The notes: generated by a model from the letters alone, not told the origin. A stretch of DNA of 38,179 nucleotides from Fibrobacter sp. UBA4373 (GCA_002390045.1 DGSB01000019.1:3374-41552); one strand, 5' to 3'; positions 14,825-23,565 are shown, numbered from the stretch's first letter. Numbers and translations: made by a program.

Positions 14825-17521
14825 ATGTACCGCTTTTATGTCTTCAGTCTCTTTTTCTTTCTGATTTGCGCCTGTTCCGAATCATCCGGAAGCTCCGCAG
14901 ACGAAGACAACGGCCAATTCTCGACCGATCCAGAGCACGCCGGAATGCTTCTCATCGAAGCCACTTCCAAAACAGTCGAAGTCGGAACCGATACTTCTAG
15001 CGCAACTTCGAGCGAAAAGCCCGCCATGGTCGTTTCTTTCGATTACGACTATTCCATTGGACTTCACGAAGTGACCCGCGAAGAATTTGCCGAATGGACG
15101 GGCAAGGATATCGAAAATCCGGATTCCCTGCCAATTACAAACGTCACTTATTACGACGCCATCCTTGCCGCAAACGCTCGCAGTAAAAAAGAAAAACTGG
15201 ACACGGCTTACTCCTATTCGAAAGCGGTATACACAGACGGGAACTGCACCTATCTTGAATCCCTGACTTTTTTACCGTCTTCCGAAGGGTATCGGCTTCC
15301 CACCGAAGCGGAATGGATGCTTGCGGCCAACATCGGAGGATTCTCTCCGAATCATTCCGTCAATTCTTCCAATTCCGAAGACTCCCCTCAACCGGTCTGC
15401 AGTCAAAAAAGTTCGACAAAGCTCTGCGATATGGCAGGAAACGTCATGGAATGGGTAAACGACTGGCTCGGAAACTTTAGCGACACCACCATCGTCGATT
15501 TTATCGGAGCGCCCAACGGAGGTTCCCTCGGAGAACGCATTCTCAAAGGCGGAAGCTTCCGCAACAAGTCTTCGAATATGAAGACCTATTCCCGAGGAGA
15601 CGTTTATACAGTCACGTCCTCAACGAAGGCGGATTACGTAGGATTTCGCCTGGCAATCGGTCCGATTCCAAACCCGCATTATTTCAATCGTTCCGGAACG
15701 ACGAATTCCACAGTCACCCCGATTGCCTCCGCTCAAGCCCTGAAGTTAAAAGTCGGCACAACCCATGCCCGCCTCGCATTCCGTGACGACGATCTCGGGA
15801 AAATCATCGTCATCGAATATACCTGCGGAAACAATGCGATTTACGAACCGAAAAAGAAAGGAGAACCCTACCATTTAGATATTTCTCCCAACGGACAATG
15901 GATTGCTTACACGACAAAGCCCGAAGGAATTTCGGGATTCGATACGCTCTACATTCAACCGTTCAATGCTGCCGATACAACCTACTATAGATACACCAAG
16001 GTTTCCGCTGCAGAACCGCGTTGGCATGTAGTCGGCACCGATACAAGCCTTGTTTTCGGCACTTCGGGAGCCGACAACACAAACGAAGCCACATTCCTTG
16101 GCGAGTCCACATACAAGCTTGAATTCAGCCAAAAGAAATTTGGCGATAAAACGGAACTTTTCAGCGGGGCATACCACGGAGGAGTCTCGGACGACGAGAC
16201 GTTCGCCGTTTCCGGTTCCAAGCTTTTACGCGTGCATCTCGAAGACAAAGATACCGTTTGGTATAACGGCGAACAGGCGTGCAATGCCTCGCTCTCCAAA
16301 GATTCCACAAAGCGAACCCTTTTCCTCGATTTCGGAAGCGAAACCGGCAAAAAGTTTACCGGAGAAACTTATGCCGCACACGAAAGGATCCTCATCGTCG
16401 ACAGTCTGGGTAAATTGATCCAAGCGATTCCTGCTCCGGAAGGTTTTGCCTTTGACCATACGGAATGGACATCGATTCCCAATCTGATTATTGCGACGCT
16501 CACGAATTCAGAAGGCAGACATTCCAAAATCGTCCTTGTCGACACCAAGGATTCGAGCATTCTCGATCTTGTGGAAGGAAATGAACTGTGGCATCCCACG
16601 CTTTGGGTCGAGCACAATCACTACCGCCTTCCTACCGACACGACCCTTGCCGGGGATAGCCTTGGCGTATACATGCTCGAAACATCCGGTCTGGAGACCC
16701 GAATTCTCAAGGTCAAAATGGACCTGTTCTGGACAAATCGCACCTTTACCCAAATCGCCATTACCGGCTCTTCCCGGTCTTTTTCCGGCATCAACCCGAC
16801 CCTTCTCACCGCCGGCTATGCCGTCAACTTTTCCTATTCCGCACAAGACATGGCGGGAACCGAATTTTTCGTGAACAATTACCTGCTCCCTCTTGAAACC
16901 AATATCAAGACCATCGTCATCGCTCTGGACATAGACCGTTGGGCATTTACCGACGAAAGCTTCAAAAGCATTTACAATTCCGTTCCAGGATTCATTTACG
17001 ACGAGCAGCACGATTTTTGGAAAAATGGAGCCCCCGCCATGATGCGAAAGATCGTGCTGGACAACATTTCTCCGGATCCACATGAATATGGAATTTACGC
17101 GTATAACCGCGGAGAATACCAATCCGAAGAATCCGGACTCGATAACAACCCGGAAGTCAACTTTATGAACTACGACAAGGAAAAAGCGGATTTCAACAAA
17201 AAGAAGCTTTTATCGATCATCGAAGCTGCCAAGAGCTATGGAGCAAACGTTGTCGGTGTCATTTTCCCGCAATCCCCTCTCTACATTACCGCAAACGATA
17301 TCTGGGGAAGATACGGCCCGTCCTTGGACGATGCTGCGGACCTGCTCGACTATCTGGATTCCCTCGCCGAAGCCAAGAGCAATTTTTACATCCTAGATGA
17401 ATACAAAAACGGCCAAAATGATTACAAATCAAGCGATTTTGCCAATGAAGATCACCTGGGACTCGATGGTGCAGACAAGCTAACCAAGCGTCTGGATTCA
17501 CTTCTGCTCCAAATTCAGTAA
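14825..17521 (+). CDS. Large lipoprotein: FGE-sulfatase, beta-propeller and SGNH-like domains (TIGR02171-type)
   Basis: An 898-residue predicted lipoprotein with the lipobox cysteine at 17 (LICAC). Domain 1 (about 40-280) is a formylglycine-generating-enzyme/SUMF1-type fold: MLLIEATSKTVEVGTD, YSIGLHEVTREEF, GYRLPTEAEWMLAA, GNVMEWVNDWLG, ILKGGSFRNKS, VGFRLAIGP. Domain 2 (about 290-620) has TolB/PD40-like propeller strands (YHLDISPNGQWIAYTT). Domain 3 (about 640-898) looks like a DltD/AlgX-type SGNH hydrolase: GSSR at 648-651 in ITGSSRSFSGINP, and a C-terminal Asp876-His877 in EDHLGLDGA. Size, lipoprotein nature and domain order match the F. succinogenes paralogous family TIGR02171, whose function is unknown. 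The family name is from memory. AGAGGA precedes the ATG. A cell-surface acyl-modifying or carbohydrate-linked role is only a hypothesis. Confidence 0.85.
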   Translation: MYRFYVFSLFFFLICACSESSGSSADEDNGQFSTDPEHAGMLLIEATSKTVEVGTDTSSATSSEKPAMVVSFDYDYSIGLHEVTREEFAEWTGKDIENPDSLPITNVTYYDAILAANARSKKEKLDTAYSYSKAVYTDGNCTYLESLTFLPSSEGYRLPTEAEWMLAANIGGFSPNHSVNSSNSEDSPQPVCSQKSSTKLCDMAGNVMEWVNDWLGNFSDTTIVDFIGAPNGGSLGERILKGGSFRNKSSNMKTYSRGDVYTVTSSTKADYVGFRLAIGPIPNPHYFNRSGTTNSTVTPIASAQALKLKVGTTHARLAFRDDDLGKIIVIEYTCGNNAIYEPKKKGEPYHLDISPNGQWIAYTTKPEGISGFDTLYIQPFNAADTTYYRYTKVSAAEPRWHVVGTDTSLVFGTSGADNTNEATFLGESTYKLEFSQKKFGDKTELFSGAYHGGVSDDETFAVSGSKLLRVHLEDKDTVWYNGEQACNASLSKDSTKRTLFLDFGSETGKKFTGETYAAHERILIVDSLGKLIQAIPAPEGFAFDHTEWTSIPNLIIATLTNSEGRHSKIVLVDTKDSSILDLVEGNELWHPTLWVEHNHYRLPTDTTLAGDSLGVYMLETSGLETRILKVKMDLFWTNRTFTQIAITGSSRSFSGINPTLLTAGYAVNFSYSAQDMAGTEFFVNNYLLPLETNIKTIVIALDIDRWAFTDESFKSIYNSVPGFIYDEQHDFWKNGAPAMMRKIVLDNISPDPHEYGIYAYNRGEYQSEESGLDNNPEVNFMNYDKEKADFNKKKLLSIIEAAKSYGANVVGVIFPQSPLYITANDIWGRYGPSLDDAADLLDYLDSLAEAKSNFYILDEYKNGQNDYKSSDFANEDHLGLDGADKLTKRLDSLLLQIQ

Positions 17522-17570
17522 AATTCATATGTTTTTTTGAATTTTGCAAGCGTTTTGTAAAGCTTGAATT

Positions 17571-17576
17571 TATATT
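17571..17576 (+). promoter_or_regulatory. Candidate -10 of the small lipoprotein gene
   Basis: TATATT is followed by exactly six bases (AAAACC) and the ATG at 17583, with no ribosome binding site in the gap. The spacing puts the expected transcription start at the start codon. Confidence 0.35.
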
Positions 17577-17582
17577 AAAACC

Positions 17583-18161
17583 ATGAATTTTAAAATTGCG
17601 TTGGGTTTTTGTTGCGTATGGATGACTCTCTTCACCGCATGTGGAGGAACTTCCGACGGCAGTAATCTTGAACTTCCCGATAACATGCCTCCAGCATGTC
17701 GCGAAATCGACTTTGTAGAACAGCCGGATATGCGAGAACTTTGCGGAGTCCGCACCGTTCGCTTCAAATCCTACCGTAACATCCCGAAAGAACGTTACCT
17801 GATTAGCCCGAAAGATGCCAAGATCGTTCTTTCCGACGAACGCGTTGAGCTTCGAATTCCTGGGAACTTCCCTGTGGAACTCAATGGCCCAATCGCCAAA
17901 GAATTGCAATTTGACCAAAATGCCCGTTTGAAAAAAATTCGCAATCAATACGAATATCACGAAGGCTACAAAGGCCCAAGCCACAAGCGAGAAGACCGTA
18001 TCCGCGCGTTCAAGCTTACCATCCCGACCGAAGCAGGTACCGAATATGAATACTGCTTCCGCATTCCCGAAAAATTTGGTAATGCGCGAACCCGTAACCA
18101 GGCGATGGGTAACCGCCTTGAAGAGCTCAGCTGCTCTGAATTCAACGCGATTTCAAAATAA
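17583..18161 (+). CDS. Small lipoprotein of unknown function
   Basis: A 192-residue predicted lipoprotein with signal peptide MNFKIALGFCCVWMTLFTAC and lipobox cysteine 20, then a Gly/Ser/Asp spacer. The mature part has four cysteines (ACRE, LCGV, YCFR, LSCSE), which could form two disulfides in the periplasm. It reads as a beta-rich domain (RTVRFKSYRNI, AKIVLSDERVELRIPG, RIRAFKLTIPTEAGTEYEYCFRI). It matches no family I recognise. It lies 61 bases after the large lipoprotein gene on the same strand, with its own -10-like TATATT, and ends three bases from the convergent nif3-family gene with no terminator visible. Confidence 0.75.
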   Translation: MNFKIALGFCCVWMTLFTACGGTSDGSNLELPDNMPPACREIDFVEQPDMRELCGVRTVRFKSYRNIPKERYLISPKDAKIVLSDERVELRIPGNFPVELNGPIAKELQFDQNARLKKIRNQYEYHEGYKGPSHKREDRIRAFKLTIPTEAGTEYEYCFRIPEKFGNARTRNQAMGNRLEELSCSEFNAISK

Positions 18162-18164
18162 TTC

Positions 18165-18926
18165 TTAAATCGGATTGTCTAAATCAACGAACTTCGCAGG
18201 AATGTGGAGTTCGTTTTGAATTTTATCCGCCAACGCTCTCACGCCAAAGATTTCCGTCCGATGATGCCCGCAACTGATCAAATTGAAGTTTAATTCTTCG
18301 CAGGTAATCGGGACGGCTTCCTTGATTTCGCCCGTAATGAACGCGTCGCAATGGCGAGATATCGCCTCTTCAATCCCGCTTGCACCGCTTCCACTGCAAA
18401 TCGCAACCCGGCGAATTTCCTTGGAGCCGTACAAAAGAGCGTTCTGCACTCCATGTTCAAAGGCGCGTTCCGCTTGGGCAACAAATTCCGTCTGGGAATG
18501 GGAGTTTTCAAATTCCGCAATCACGCCGACAGGTTTTTCGCCTTCCACCATGAAGCCTTCCAGAATTTTCATTCCCATCGCCTTCGCAATCAAGGCGTTG
18601 TTGCCAATTTCCATGTGACCATCGAGCGGTAAATGGAATCCGTATAGAGAAATTCCGTTTTGCATCAACCGACGCATTCGCTCTCCAAACTTGCCCACCA
18701 GGACACGATTTTCACCATTCCAAAAGCCGTTCGGATGGTGCACAATAATCGCATCCGCCTTTTCTTCGATGGCGGCATCGATCAAACGATCGCGAAAAGA
18801 GACCCCCGTGATGACTCGCGTTACTTTATCAGAAGCCTCCACGCAAAGACCGTCTACACAGTAATCCTTAAAAGCGCTCGGATCCAACAAATTCGAAAGC
18901 CATTCGGAAAAACGAGAAAGTTCCAT
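18165..18926 (-). CDS. Nif3-like dinuclear metal-centre protein (DUF34)
   Basis: A 253-residue protein of the Nif3/YbgI family, a toroidal hexamer with a dinuclear metal site. The family was formerly listed as GTP cyclohydrolase 1 type 2, and its true role is still debated. Signatures: DYCVDGLCVEA near the N-terminus, ADAIIVHHPNGFW with the paired metal-ligand histidines, LYGFHLPLDGHMEIGNN, then CSGSGASGIEEAISRHCDAFITGEIKE and ISCGHHRTEIFGVRAL near the C-terminus, supplying the remaining ligands. The compact length shows that the optional central insertion is absent. AGGAGC lies about a dozen bases upstream of the ATG. It is divergent from metK across a 215-base region containing two direct ATTCTATAG repeats. 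Confidence 0.9.
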   Translation of the reverse strand: MELSRFSEWLSNLLDPSAFKDYCVDGLCVEASDKVTRVITGVSFRDRLIDAAIEEKADAIIVHHPNGFWNGENRVLVGKFGERMRRLMQNGISLYGFHLPLDGHMEIGNNALIAKAMGMKILEGFMVEGEKPVGVIAEFENSHSQTEFVAQAERAFEHGVQNALLYGSKEIRRVAICSGSGASGIEEAISRHCDAFITGEIKEAVPITCEELNFNLISCGHHRTEIFGVRALADKIQNELHIPAKFVDLDNPI

Positions 18927-18963
18927 TTGAATAAAAGCTCCTGTTCAGGCGTCAAGAGAATAA

Positions 18964-18995
18964 ATTCTATAGTCCTCAATATAATTATTCTATAG
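18964..18995. repeat. Two direct ATTCTATAG repeats in the nif3-metK region
   Basis: ATTCTATAG occurs at 18964-18972 and again at 18987-18995, 23 bases apart. On the minus strand each reads CTATAGAAT and contains a -10-like TATAGA for the nif3-family gene, so these may be tandem promoters or a two-site operator. Confidence 0.35.
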
Positions 18996-19051
18996 CTCGG
19001 AAAAAACGTTCATTTTTTCTGCGTAAATGTTTTAAAATTTACTTTTCTCGG

Positions 19052-19080
19052 TTGTCGCTTTCTATGCGTTTTTCTAAATT
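19052..19080 (+). promoter_or_regulatory. metK promoter
   Basis: TTGTCG (19052-19057), a 17-bp spacer and TAAATT (19075-19080) make a well-spaced sigma70-type promoter. The expected start is near 19087, giving a leader of about 55 bases. Confidence 0.6.
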
Positions 19081-19090
19081 TACGCATAGA
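19061..19090. promoter_or_regulatory. 9-bp dyad overlapping the metK promoter (candidate operator)
   Basis: TCTATGCGT (19061-19069) and ACGCATAGA (19082-19090) are a perfect inverted repeat with centres 21 bp apart, two helical turns. It spans the spacer, the -10 and the predicted start. The geometry suits a dimeric repressor better than an RNA hairpin. Confidence 0.5.
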
Positions 19091-19107
19091 TATGAATTAA
19101 CTCTTCC

Positions 19108-19130
19108 AAAGGAGAGGCGGTTTATCCGCC
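19108..19130 (+). promoter_or_regulatory. metK ribosome binding site with an intervening hairpin
   Basis: AAAGGAGA (19108-19115) lies 26 bases before the ATG, too far for normal use. Directly after it GGCGG-TTTAT-CCGCC (19116-19130) can fold; looping it out leaves 11 bases (19131-19141) between the Shine-Dalgarno and the start. This supports the ATG at 19142 and could tie translation to folding of the hairpin. Confidence 0.5.
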
Positions 19131-19141
19131 ATACACAATAC

Positions 19142-20332
19142 ATGGCACATTATCTCTTTACCTCTGAATCCGTGTCCAAGGGACACCCTGATAAAGTTTG
19201 CGACCAGATTTCGGACGCCATTCTTGACGCCTGCCTCGCACAGGATCCGAACAGCCGTGTGGCTTGCGAAACGCTTGTGAATACAGGCCTCGTCGTGATT
19301 TCTGGCGAAATCACCACCAAAGCGGTCATCGATTATCAGCAAATTGCACGCAAGACGATCAAGAGCATCGGCTACGTGAATCCGGAACTCGCCTTTGACT
19401 ACAAGGGCTGCTCCGTGATGGTCGCTATGGACAAACAGTCTCCGGACATTGCCCAGGGTGTCGACGCCAAGGCTGCCGATGGTAAGGAAGATGACAAGCA
19501 GGGTGCTGGCGACCAGGGCATGATGTTCGGTTACGCCGTGAACGAAACGAAGGAACTGATGCCTCTCCCGATTTCCCTTGCGCACAAGCTCATGGAAGAA
19601 ATCCAGAATCTGCGTGAATCGGGCAAAATCAAATGGCTCCGTCCGGATGCAAAATCCCAGGTGACTGTGGAATATGATGAAAACGACAATCCGGTTCGCG
19701 TCGACACGGTCGTCATCAGCACTCAACATGATGAATTCGTGAAGGGCAAGGAACTCACCCACGCCCAAATCGAAAAGGAAATCGTCGAAAAACTCATCAA
19801 GAAAGTGATTCCGGCCAAGCTTTTGGACAAGAAGACTCGCTACTTGGTAAACCCGACCGGCAAGTTCGTTGTCGGAGGCCCGCATGGTGACTGCGGTCTT
19901 ACTGGCCGTAAGATTATCGTGGACACCTATGGTGGCATGGGCCGTCACGGCGGTGGCGCCTTTAGCGGCAAGGATCCTTCCAAGGTGGACCGCAGTGCCG
20001 CCTATGCCGCACGCTATGTGGCAAAGAACATTGTGGCCGCAGGCCTCGCCCACCGTTGCGAAGTGCAGCTCGCCTACGCCATCGGTTACTCAAAGCCTGT
20101 TTCCATTCTCGTGAACACATTCGGAACCGGCAAGGTCGACGACCGTCAGATTGAAGAAGTGGTCAAAAAGAACTTTGACCTTTCTCCGGCCGGCATCGTG
20201 AAGATGCTCGACTTGAAGAAGCCGGGTTACCAGGCTACCGCAGCGCTCGGCCACTTCGGTCGCACCGGCGCCCGCTTCACCTGGGAAAAGACCGACAAGG
20301 CCGCTGCCCTCAAGAAGGCCCTCAAGGTTTAA
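19142..20332 (+). CDS. metK: S-adenosylmethionine synthetase
   Basis: A 396-residue enzyme that makes SAM from methionine and ATP, feeding the methyltransferases elsewhere in the window. The family N-terminus is [27 protein letters not shown], with the ATP-site HPDK at 15-18. Further signatures are [70 protein letters not shown] and, at the end, [16 protein letters not shown]. Length is normal. The open frame runs upstream to 19052, but the ATG at 19142 gives the conserved N-terminus; the extension would read through the promoter. Regulation probably involves the dyad over the promoter and the Shine-Dalgarno hairpin. I do not recognise a SAM riboswitch of any named class. Confidence 0.97.
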   Translation: MAHYLFTSESVSKGHPDKVCDQISDAILDACLAQDPNSRVACETLVNTGLVVISGEITTKAVIDYQQIARKTIKSIGYVNPELAFDYKGCSVMVAMDKQSPDIAQGVDAKAADGKEDDKQGAGDQGMMFGYAVNETKELMPLPISLAHKLMEEIQNLRESGKIKWLRPDAKSQVTVEYDENDNPVRVDTVVISTQHDEFVKGKELTHAQIEKEIVEKLIKKVIPAKLLDKKTRYLVNPTGKFVVGGPHGDCGLTGRKIIVDTYGGMGRHGGGAFSGKDPSKVDRSAAYAARYVAKNIVAAGLAHRCEVQLAYAIGYSKPVSILVNTFGTGKVDDRQIEEVVKKNFDLSPAGIVKMLDLKKPGYQATAALGHFGRTGARFTWEKTDKAAALKKALKV

Positions 20333-20350
20333 TTTCATTTTCCAACGAAA

Positions 20351-20388
20351 CAAGAAACCCCGCTTCAAAAAGCGGGGTTTCTTGTTTT
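20351..20388 (+). terminator. Rho-independent terminator after metK
   Basis: A 14-bp stem CAAGAAACCCCGCT / AGCGGGGTTTCTTG with loop TCAAAA is followed by TTTT. It lies between the convergent stops of metK and the EAL gene and may serve both strands. Confidence 0.92.
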
Positions 20389-20402
20389 CAAGTTTTCAAA
20401 AC

Positions 20403-22355
20403 TCAAGCATGCAACGGATTTGTCGAAGCATTATGGACCCGGATAAAGCTCAAGAATTCCGAAGATTCCAACGGTTTCGAGAAATAATAGCCCTGAATTT
20501 TATTTGCACCGGCCTTCAAAACAAGGTCAAGCTGTTCCTTCGTTTCAACGCCTTCCTGAATCACATTCAAGCGGAACTTACGAATCATATTGATTGTTTC
20601 CACAAGGAATTTATGGGAATTCGGATTTTTCGTATCCCACAGAAGTCCCTTGTCCGATTTGATATTCTTGAAATCATTGTAGATCACTTGGATCAAATTC
20701 GAATAACCCGTTCCAAAATCATCCAAAGAGAACGTAAAACCTAAACGGCGTAGACTTTCATAATGTTCCTTGACAATTTCATTGTCCATCAATGATGCCG
20801 ACTCCGTCACCTCCAAGTTTATTTGTTTTGAAGTGACTCCGTATTTTTCCATAATGCTACGGAAAAGAATATCCGTATCTTCGACGAAAAGTTGGAAAAT
20901 ACTCAGATTGACTTCAATTTCCTTTAATCCAAATTTTTCCGGCTGATTTTCGTGTAGGAACTGGCAAACCTTTTCAAATACAATACGGCCAATGTCATTA
21001 ATCATCCCATTCTGCTCGGCAATCGGGATAAATTCCATCGGCGGGATGTTTCCAAAATTCACATCGTTCAAACGGACCAGAGCTTCTGCGCTATCAAAGA
21101 GAGATGTATCCGCATTCCAGATCGGCTGGAAATGGACATCAAAACTCTTTTCCAAAATCGCCTTTTGCAGAACCTGTTCCAGATCCACGCGACGCTTCAC
21201 CTTTTCAATATCTTCTTCGCGATGAACTGAAATTCCGGGTTTAATCGTATCCCGTTCGTCGTCCCCGAGTTCGACCAAGATTTCCGGCTTTTGGATTTCA
21301 TCCGGCACACGCACAATATCGATAGTGACCGACAAAGGCAACGAAACGTTGTTGAACTTATTCAAATGCAGCTCATTGCTGTTCATGAATTCTTTGAAGA
21401 GCGTCGAAAATTCATCACATTCCATCCGGTCCGCGGTGGAAATAATCGCAATTTTATCCTGCGCAATGCGGTAAACGGTTCCCTTTGAATTTTTAATGAC
21501 CCAAAGAACAACATTCTTTACCATTTCTTCCAGATCATCATTCTTGAACATGCGCAGGTAGCTTTTGAAATTCAAAATGGAAATCACCATCACCATGTAC
21601 TTGCGCTTGGAACGGATATAGCGTTCGTTATCGGCAATAAACATATGCCGGTTGTAAACGCCTGTCATCGCATCGATATGGGAGTCTTCCATTTCGATTA
21701 AAAGCATGACTCCCATCAAGGACAGCGCTTCGCAGAAAAGTTCCAGTTTGAACCATTGGAAAAAGAACTGGACCATGACGCCCATCAAGCAACAGCAAAT
21801 AAAGATCCAAAGAGCGGTCGCAGCCGTTTTCAAAAGAACCGAACGATAAAGCCAAAGTTGCTGCACCGTGAAAGCCATATAGCCAGCCGCTTCGGCATAA
21901 ATCAAAAGCTCAATCGGGCCGCGAGTAAACAGGACATTGTCCTGGTAATAAAAGATCAACCCCGTAAACGGGTTCGTCAATACAAAGAATTCCAGCAAGA
22001 ACGCCGGAGAAAGAAAAATCAAAGCCCCGCGTCGGGAATGGGAATCGCCCCAATTATTGACCAAAACGACATAGAGAGCAAACAGCGGAGCCAAAAGCGT
22101 ATGCAGGGCAAAATAGATAGTTTGGCAGAACTGCTGGATGTAATTGTAAATGTTCATTGCCGGCGAAGTCAGCGGATCCATCATCGCAGAAAGGGTGGCC
22201 GAGACCGAGGTAAAAAACATATTGAACATGATCAGTTCAAAAACTTTGCTGCGGTCCTTTTGTGGCGTCTTATGACTATAGTAATAGATTATGCAACCGA
22301 GCATAACCATCATTGTGCAAATGTAAAAGCACATGTCCGTCGATAAAAATCTCAT
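20403..22355 (-). CDS. Membrane protein with degenerate GGDEF and intact EAL domain (c-di-GMP phosphodiesterase)
   Basis: A 650-residue signalling protein. The N-terminal 210 or so residues hold about seven hydrophobic helices, an integral sensory module. A GGDEF-fold domain follows (DAMTGVYNRHMF), but its signature is AQDKI at 298-302 instead of GGDEF, so diguanylate cyclase activity should be lost. The C-terminal EAL domain looks active: EAL at 424-426 (SAEALVRL), VNLS, LEVTES, LDDFGTGYSN, IKSDKG with the catalytic lysine, QEGVET and QGYYFSKPL. It should therefore lower c-di-GMP, with the GGDEF remnant possibly acting as an allosteric GTP sensor, as in other composite proteins. GGGAAG lies upstream of the ATG. 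It is transcribed alone, divergent from mqnE. Confidence 0.92.
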   Translation of the reverse strand: MRFLSTDMCFYICTMMVMLGCIIYYYSHKTPQKDRSKVFELIMFNMFFTSVSATLSAMMDPLTSPAMNIYNYIQQFCQTIYFALHTLLAPLFALYVVLVNNWGDSHSRRGALIFLSPAFLLEFFVLTNPFTGLIFYYQDNVLFTRGPIELLIYAEAAGYMAFTVQQLWLYRSVLLKTAATALWIFICCCLMGVMVQFFFQWFKLELFCEALSLMGVMLLIEMEDSHIDAMTGVYNRHMFIADNERYIRSKRKYMVMVISILNFKSYLRMFKNDDLEEMVKNVVLWVIKNSKGTVYRIAQDKIAIISTADRMECDEFSTLFKEFMNSNELHLNKFNNVSLPLSVTIDIVRVPDEIQKPEILVELGDDERDTIKPGISVHREEDIEKVKRRVDLEQVLQKAILEKSFDVHFQPIWNADTSLFDSAEALVRLNDVNFGNIPPMEFIPIAEQNGMINDIGRIVFEKVCQFLHENQPEKFGLKEIEVNLSIFQLFVEDTDILFRSIMEKYGVTSKQINLEVTESASLMDNEIVKEHYESLRRLGFTFSLDDFGTGYSNLIQVIYNDFKNIKSDKGLLWDTKNPNSHKFLVETINMIRKFRLNVIQEGVETKEQLDLVLKAGANKIQGYYFSKPLESSEFLSFIRVHNASTNPLHA

Positions 22356-22404
22356 AATCTTCCCAAACGAGAGAATAAGCCCAAAAAGAAACCCACTCCT
22401 TTTG

Positions 22405-22433
22405 GATATATAAATAAAAAATTTACATATATC
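22405..22433. promoter_or_regulatory. Inverted repeat in the EAL-mqnE divergent region
   Basis: GATATAT (22405-22411) and ATATATC (22427-22433) are inverted repeats in a very A/T-rich divergent region (22356-22512). The right half continues ATATATCAACA, sharing TATATCAAC with the ssb palindrome. The region must hold both promoters, but I cannot assign -35 and -10 boxes firmly. Confidence 0.25.
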
Positions 22434-22512
22434 AACAGATTATTGCCTTTTTTTAGCGAAAATCAAGGGTCAATTTTATATTTTTTGTTCAATTCTAAGC
22501 AAAGGATGCCCC

Positions 22513-23565
22513 ATGAGAATTTCCGAAAAGGACGCGTTGGAGCTGTTTCAAAAGACTCCACTCGACGAACTCTGTGCGATGGCAAATGCCGAAAAAGAAG
22601 CCCGCCATGGCAAAAATGTCTTCTGGGTGAATAACCGCCAAATCAATTATACCAATGTCTGCGTATTGCATTGCTCCTTCTGTTCCTTTTCCAAAATCAA
22701 GAAGACAGACGCCAATGCCTACGATTGGACTTTAGAAGAAATCGAGGCAAAAGCCCAAGCGGCGGTCCAAGCCGGAGCAAAGGAACTCCATATTGTCGGA
22801 GGCCTCCATCCAGACCATCCTTTCGACTACTACCTGAACATGCTCGCCACATTGCGGAAGGATTTTCCCAAAGTCAACCTGAAAGCCTTTACTGCAGTGG
22901 AAATATGTCATTTTGCTAAACTCGCAGGCCGTCATGTTCGCGAAGTCCTCCAAGACCTCAAGTCCGCCGGGCTCGACGCCCTTCCGGGAGGAGGCGCAGA
23001 ACTTCTCGGCGAAGAAATCCGTCACCGCATCTGCGGGAAAAAAGAAACCGGCGCCGAATGGCTCGAAGTCCACAAGGAAGCTCATCTGCTTGGCATTCCG
23101 ACAAATGCGACAATGCTTTTTGGTCATATCGAAAAACTCGAAGACCGCATCGAGCATATGTCCCTTTTACGAAAGCTCCAAGACGAAGCTCCCGGGTTCT
23201 TTGCGTTTATCCCGCTCGTTTACCATCCGGACAAAAATTCGCTCGGGCATAAAGTTCTCCACAAGACCTCCGAAGAAGACATTCTCCGAACAATTGCCGT
23301 ATCCCGCCTATTTCTCGACAACTTCCCCCACATCAAAGCCTACTGGATACAGACCGGAATTCCGACCGCAATGAAAGCCATTCACGCAGGGGCTTCGGAC
23401 TTGGACGGGACCATTATGGAAGAAAAGATTACTCACGCCGCCGGTGCAGATACCTGGACAGGCATGAGCCCGGAAAGAATGCGTTCCTTGATTCAAGGGG
23501 AAGGTCTTGTCCCGGTAGAACGTGACGCCTTGTACGACATCATTTCCGTTTCATCTCCGACTTAA
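22513..23565 (+). CDS. mqnE: Aminofutalosine synthase
   Basis: A 350-residue radical SAM enzyme of the futalosine route to menaquinone. It joins SAM to 3-[(1-carboxyvinyl)oxy]benzoate to give aminofutalosine. The 4Fe-4S-binding cysteines are Cys50, Cys54 and Cys57 (CVLHCSFC). Family signatures include NNRQINYTNVC, KELHIVGGLHPDHPFDYY, FTAVEI, DALPGGGAEL, GIPTNATMLFGH, FFAFIPLVYHP and GTIMEEKITHAAG. The GGLHPD and PGGGAEL pattern and the length favour MqnE over MqnC. AAAGGATG lies before the ATG. The gene implies menaquinone-based anaerobic respiration, probably with fumarate. Other mqn genes are not in the window. A terminator follows directly. Confidence 0.93.
   Translation: MRISEKDALELFQKTPLDELCAMANAEKEARHGKNVFWVNNRQINYTNVCVLHCSFCSFSKIKKTDANAYDWTLEEIEAKAQAAVQAGAKELHIVGGLHPDHPFDYYLNMLATLRKDFPKVNLKAFTAVEICHFAKLAGRHVREVLQDLKSAGLDALPGGGAELLGEEIRHRICGKKETGAEWLEVHKEAHLLGIPTNATMLFGHIEKLEDRIEHMSLLRKLQDEAPGFFAFIPLVYHPDKNSLGHKVLHKTSEEDILRTIAVSRLFLDNFPHIKAYWIQTGIPTAMKAIHAGASDLDGTIMEEKITHAAGADTWTGMSPERMRSLIQGEGLVPVERDALYDIISVSSPT

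Noticed and set aside
19052..19141. Upstream in-frame extension of metK
   Set aside because: The segment contains the promoter and operator elements, and the family N-terminus starts at [10 protein letters not shown].
19000..19141. SAM riboswitch upstream of metK
   Set aside because: Only two simple inverted repeats are present. I cannot find the conserved core or pseudoknot of the SAM-I, SAM-II, SAM-III/SMK or SAM/SAH classes.
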